DNA from: Sphingobacterium sp. UBA1575
GTDB lineage: Bacteria > Bacteroidota > Bacteroidia > Sphingobacteriales > Sphingobacteriaceae
Direction of reading: 5' to 3'
NCBI GenBank assembly: GCA_002322865.1
Contig: DCOH01000033.1
Coordinates: 34,503 to 42,220, forward strand
DNA length: 7,718 nt
The position numbers were made by a program, and so were the translations under genes. Of this stretch, positions 5,816-7,718 are shown piece after piece. The notes under the pieces are model-generated. The model saw only the letters and a list, made by a program, of their open reading frames with translations, did not search any database and was not told the DNA's origin. The stretch's first letter is position 1. Each line of letters starts with the position of its first letter.

Positions 5816-7718
5816 ATGTTAAAAACATTCGTCAATCGCCCAGTTCTAGCAACGGTTGTATCGATCATATTGGTGATTTTAGGACTCGTCGGGTTGAAGT
5901 TATTACCTGTTACCCGATTTCCTGAGATTGCGCCGCCAAGTGTGGTGGTATCCTTAAGTTATCCGGGAGCTACGGCAGAAACAGTCGCCAAATCCGTTTT
6001 ATTGCCCATTGAAGAAGCCATCAATGGAGTAGAGAACATGACCTACATCAAGTCCACGGCTTCCAACTCGGGTTCCGGTTCGGTTACTGTTTATTTCAAG
6101 ACAGGAACCAATCCGGATGTCGCATCCGTAAATGTACAGACCCGGATTTCCAAAGCGATCAGTTCCGTTCCGGCAGAAGTAAATGAAGCGGGTATTACCA
6201 CCATGCCGCGGCAGAGTGGGGTCATCATGACCATCAACCTATATTCCGATCATCGGGATTCGGTTTACGATGAGACCTTCTTGCAGGCTTTTGCCCAGAT
6301 CAACCTCATGCGACCCTTGTTAAGGGTGGATGGGGTAGCCCAGGTTTCTCGATTAGGTGCGCGGGATTATGCCATGCGGGTATGGTTGAATCCTGAAAAA
6401 TTAGCCCTATATAATTTGGTGCCCAAGGATATAACGGATGCCATCAAGGACCAAAACTTTGAGATTGCACCCGGTAAATTCGGGGAAACCTCTGAAGAGG
6501 CTTTCGAGACCGTTATCAAGCATAAAGGAAGGTTCAGTCAGCCTGAAGAATTTCAGAACGTGGTCATCAAAACCAATAAGGATGGTTCGGTGCTGTATCT
6601 AAAAGATGTTGCCCGTGTGGAATTTGGAGCTACCAACCTCAATTCGGATAATAAAGTGGATGGGAATCCAGGATTAACCCTAAACTTAACGCAGACCAGT
6701 GGTTCTAATGCCCATGATATTGACGTGGCGGTCCGGAAGGTCTTAGAAGAACAATCGAAGATCTTTCCCGAAGGGATACATTATGATATTACCTATTCGG
6801 TCCGCGATCAGATCGATGAATCCATTTCACAGGTAAAACATACCTTATTTGAAGCGTTTATCCTGGTATTCATCATTGTATTTATTTTCCTGCAGGATTT
6901 CCGTTCCACTTTGATTCCGGCTATAGCCATTCCGGTTTCGCTGGTAGGTACTTTCTTCTTCCTGCAATTGTTTGGCTTCTCTTTGAACGTCCTCACGATG
7001 TTTGCCCTCGTTCTGGCCATCGGTATTGTGGTGGATGACGCCATTGTCGTCGTAGAGGCCATCCACAGTAAGATGCATCATACGGGTCAAAAGGCTAGAG
7101 CGGCCACCATTTCCACCATGTCGGAAATTACAGGTGCTATTTTATCCATTACGATGGTGATGGCAGCGGTATTTTTACCAGTAGGATTTATGGAAGGTCC
7201 AGCAGGTATCTTCTATCGACAATTTGCATATACCTTGGCGACCGCCATCCTGATTTCTGCCCTGAACGCCTTGACCTTAAGTCCGGCCTTATGTGCTTTG
7301 TTGTTGAAGGCTCCGGAAGATGAAAAGGAAGTCGGGAAAAAACAGAATAAATTCAACAGGTATAAGCAACGTTTTTTTAGCGCTTTCAATACCTCCTTTG
7401 ATCGGATGACCAATAAGTATGTGGAAGGGGTTTCTAAATTGATCAAGAATAAGAAAGTGGCTTGGTCTGGATTGCTATTGATTACGGCTTTGGGGACATT
7501 CTTTATGATGAAATCTCCGAAAGCATTTATTCCGACGGAAGATGATGGGTTTATTACCTATAACCTGGCGATGCCACCCGGTGCTTCCCTTGCTCGGACT
7601 ACAGAAGTACTACGGATGGCCGATTCTATCTTGAAACGCCATGAGGATGTAGAAGGAATGACCACCGTTTCGGGCTATAATGCACTAGATGGTAGTTCCA
7701 GTCCGGCTTTTGCGGCAG
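5816..7718 (+). CDS. RND multidrug efflux pump, HAE1/AcrB family, 3' end beyond the window
   Basis: The first 634 complete codons of an expected protein of about 1,030-1,060 residues run unbroken to the right edge. It is a proton-driven inner-membrane pump that works as a trimer with the adaptor encoded upstream. The ATG at 5816 opens MLKTFVNRPVLATVVSIILVILG, the normal AcrB-type first transmembrane helix, so the start is firm. Periplasmic porter segments follow, including YAMRVWLNPEKL. TM2 begins near Glu346 (EAFILVFIIVFIFLQDFRSTLIP). The proton-relay pair in TM4 is Asp407-Asp408 (GIVVDDAIVVVEAI), at the same residue numbers as in E. coli AcrB. TM6 ends with LSPALCALLLK and a charged cytoplasmic stretch (EDEKEVGKKQNK) precedes TM7. 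The segment that corresponds to the AcrB switch loop (about 618-630) reads SGYNALDGSSSP, lacking its two Phe residues. No Shine-Dalgarno is visible before the start. The Lys940 counterpart lies outside the window. Confidence 0.96.
   Translation, partial: MLKTFVNRPVLATVVSIILVILGLVGLKLLPVTRFPEIAPPSVVVSLSYPGATAETVAKSVLLPIEEAINGVENMTYIKSTASNSGSGSVTVYFKTGTNPDVASVNVQTRISKAISSVPAEVNEAGITTMPRQSGVIMTINLYSDHRDSVYDETFLQAFAQINLMRPLLRVDGVAQVSRLGARDYAMRVWLNPEKLALYNLVPKDITDAIKDQNFEIAPGKFGETSEEAFETVIKHKGRFSQPEEFQNVVIKTNKDGSVLYLKDVARVEFGATNLNSDNKVDGNPGLTLNLTQTSGSNAHDIDVAVRKVLEEQSKIFPEGIHYDITYSVRDQIDESISQVKHTLFEAFILVFIIVFIFLQDFRSTLIPAIAIPVSLVGTFFFLQLFGFSLNVLTMFALVLAIGIVVDDAIVVVEAIHSKMHHTGQKARAATISTMSEITGAILSITMVMAAVFLPVGFMEGPAGIFYRQFAYTLATAILISALNALTLSPALCALLLKAPEDEKEVGKKQNKFNRYKQRFFSAFNTSFDRMTNKYVEGVSKLIKNKKVAWSGLLLITALGTFFMMKSPKAFIPTEDDGFITYNLAMPPGASLARTTEVLRMADSILKRHEDVEGMTTVSGYNALDGSSSPAFAA

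Noticed and set aside
114..7718. A new multi-gene defence or metabolic system linking peptidase, ClC and efflux genes
   Set aside because: The three units have separate directions or leaders, belong to well-known families and share no visible common control; nothing supports a joint function.

Overview
The window looks like chromosomal DNA from a member of the Bacteroidota, most likely a Sphingobacterium/Pedobacter-type organism. The reasons are an S46 dipeptidyl peptidase of the DPP11 type, start codons with no Shine-Dalgarno sequence, good matches to the Bacteroidota -7 promoter element TAnnTTTG, moderate-to-low G+C, and dispersed palindromic repeats that translate into the familiar spurious 'RGTKQS' peptides. 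The genus is an inference from general resemblance, not from a search.

Layout. Positions 1-111 hold a cluster of short repeats and small palindromes lying just downstream of a minus-strand gene. Positions 114-2279 (minus) encode a secreted, DPP11-like Asp/Glu-specific dipeptidyl peptidase. A divergent intergenic region of 163 bp (2280-2442) carries one TAnnTTTG box for each direction. Positions 2443-4233 (plus) encode a ClC-family anion channel or transporter with a C-terminal pair of CBS domains. Positions 4234-4561 are non-coding: first a second copy of the repeat family (a large imperfect palindrome), then an AT-rich leader with phased TTAAC/GTTAA boxes and a perfect 6+6 inverted repeat. 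Positions 4562-5728 (plus) encode an RND efflux periplasmic adaptor lipoprotein starting at GTG. An 87-bp gap follows, with a long hairpin capped by a GCAA tetraloop. From 5816 an HAE1/AcrB-type RND pump runs off the right edge; 634 complete codons are present.

How the genes work together. The adaptor and pump form a standard tripartite drug-efflux operon. The adaptor keeps the R-x3-L-x6-S hairpin motif used to dock a TolC-like outer-membrane channel, and that channel gene is not in the window; it may lie downstream. The peptidase and the ClC protein are separate single-gene units facing away from each other, with no evident functional link to the pump. I see no new multi-gene system. The points worth a second look are non-coding (intercistronic hairpin, leader boxes, repeat palindromes), plus unusual residues in the ClC ion pathway.
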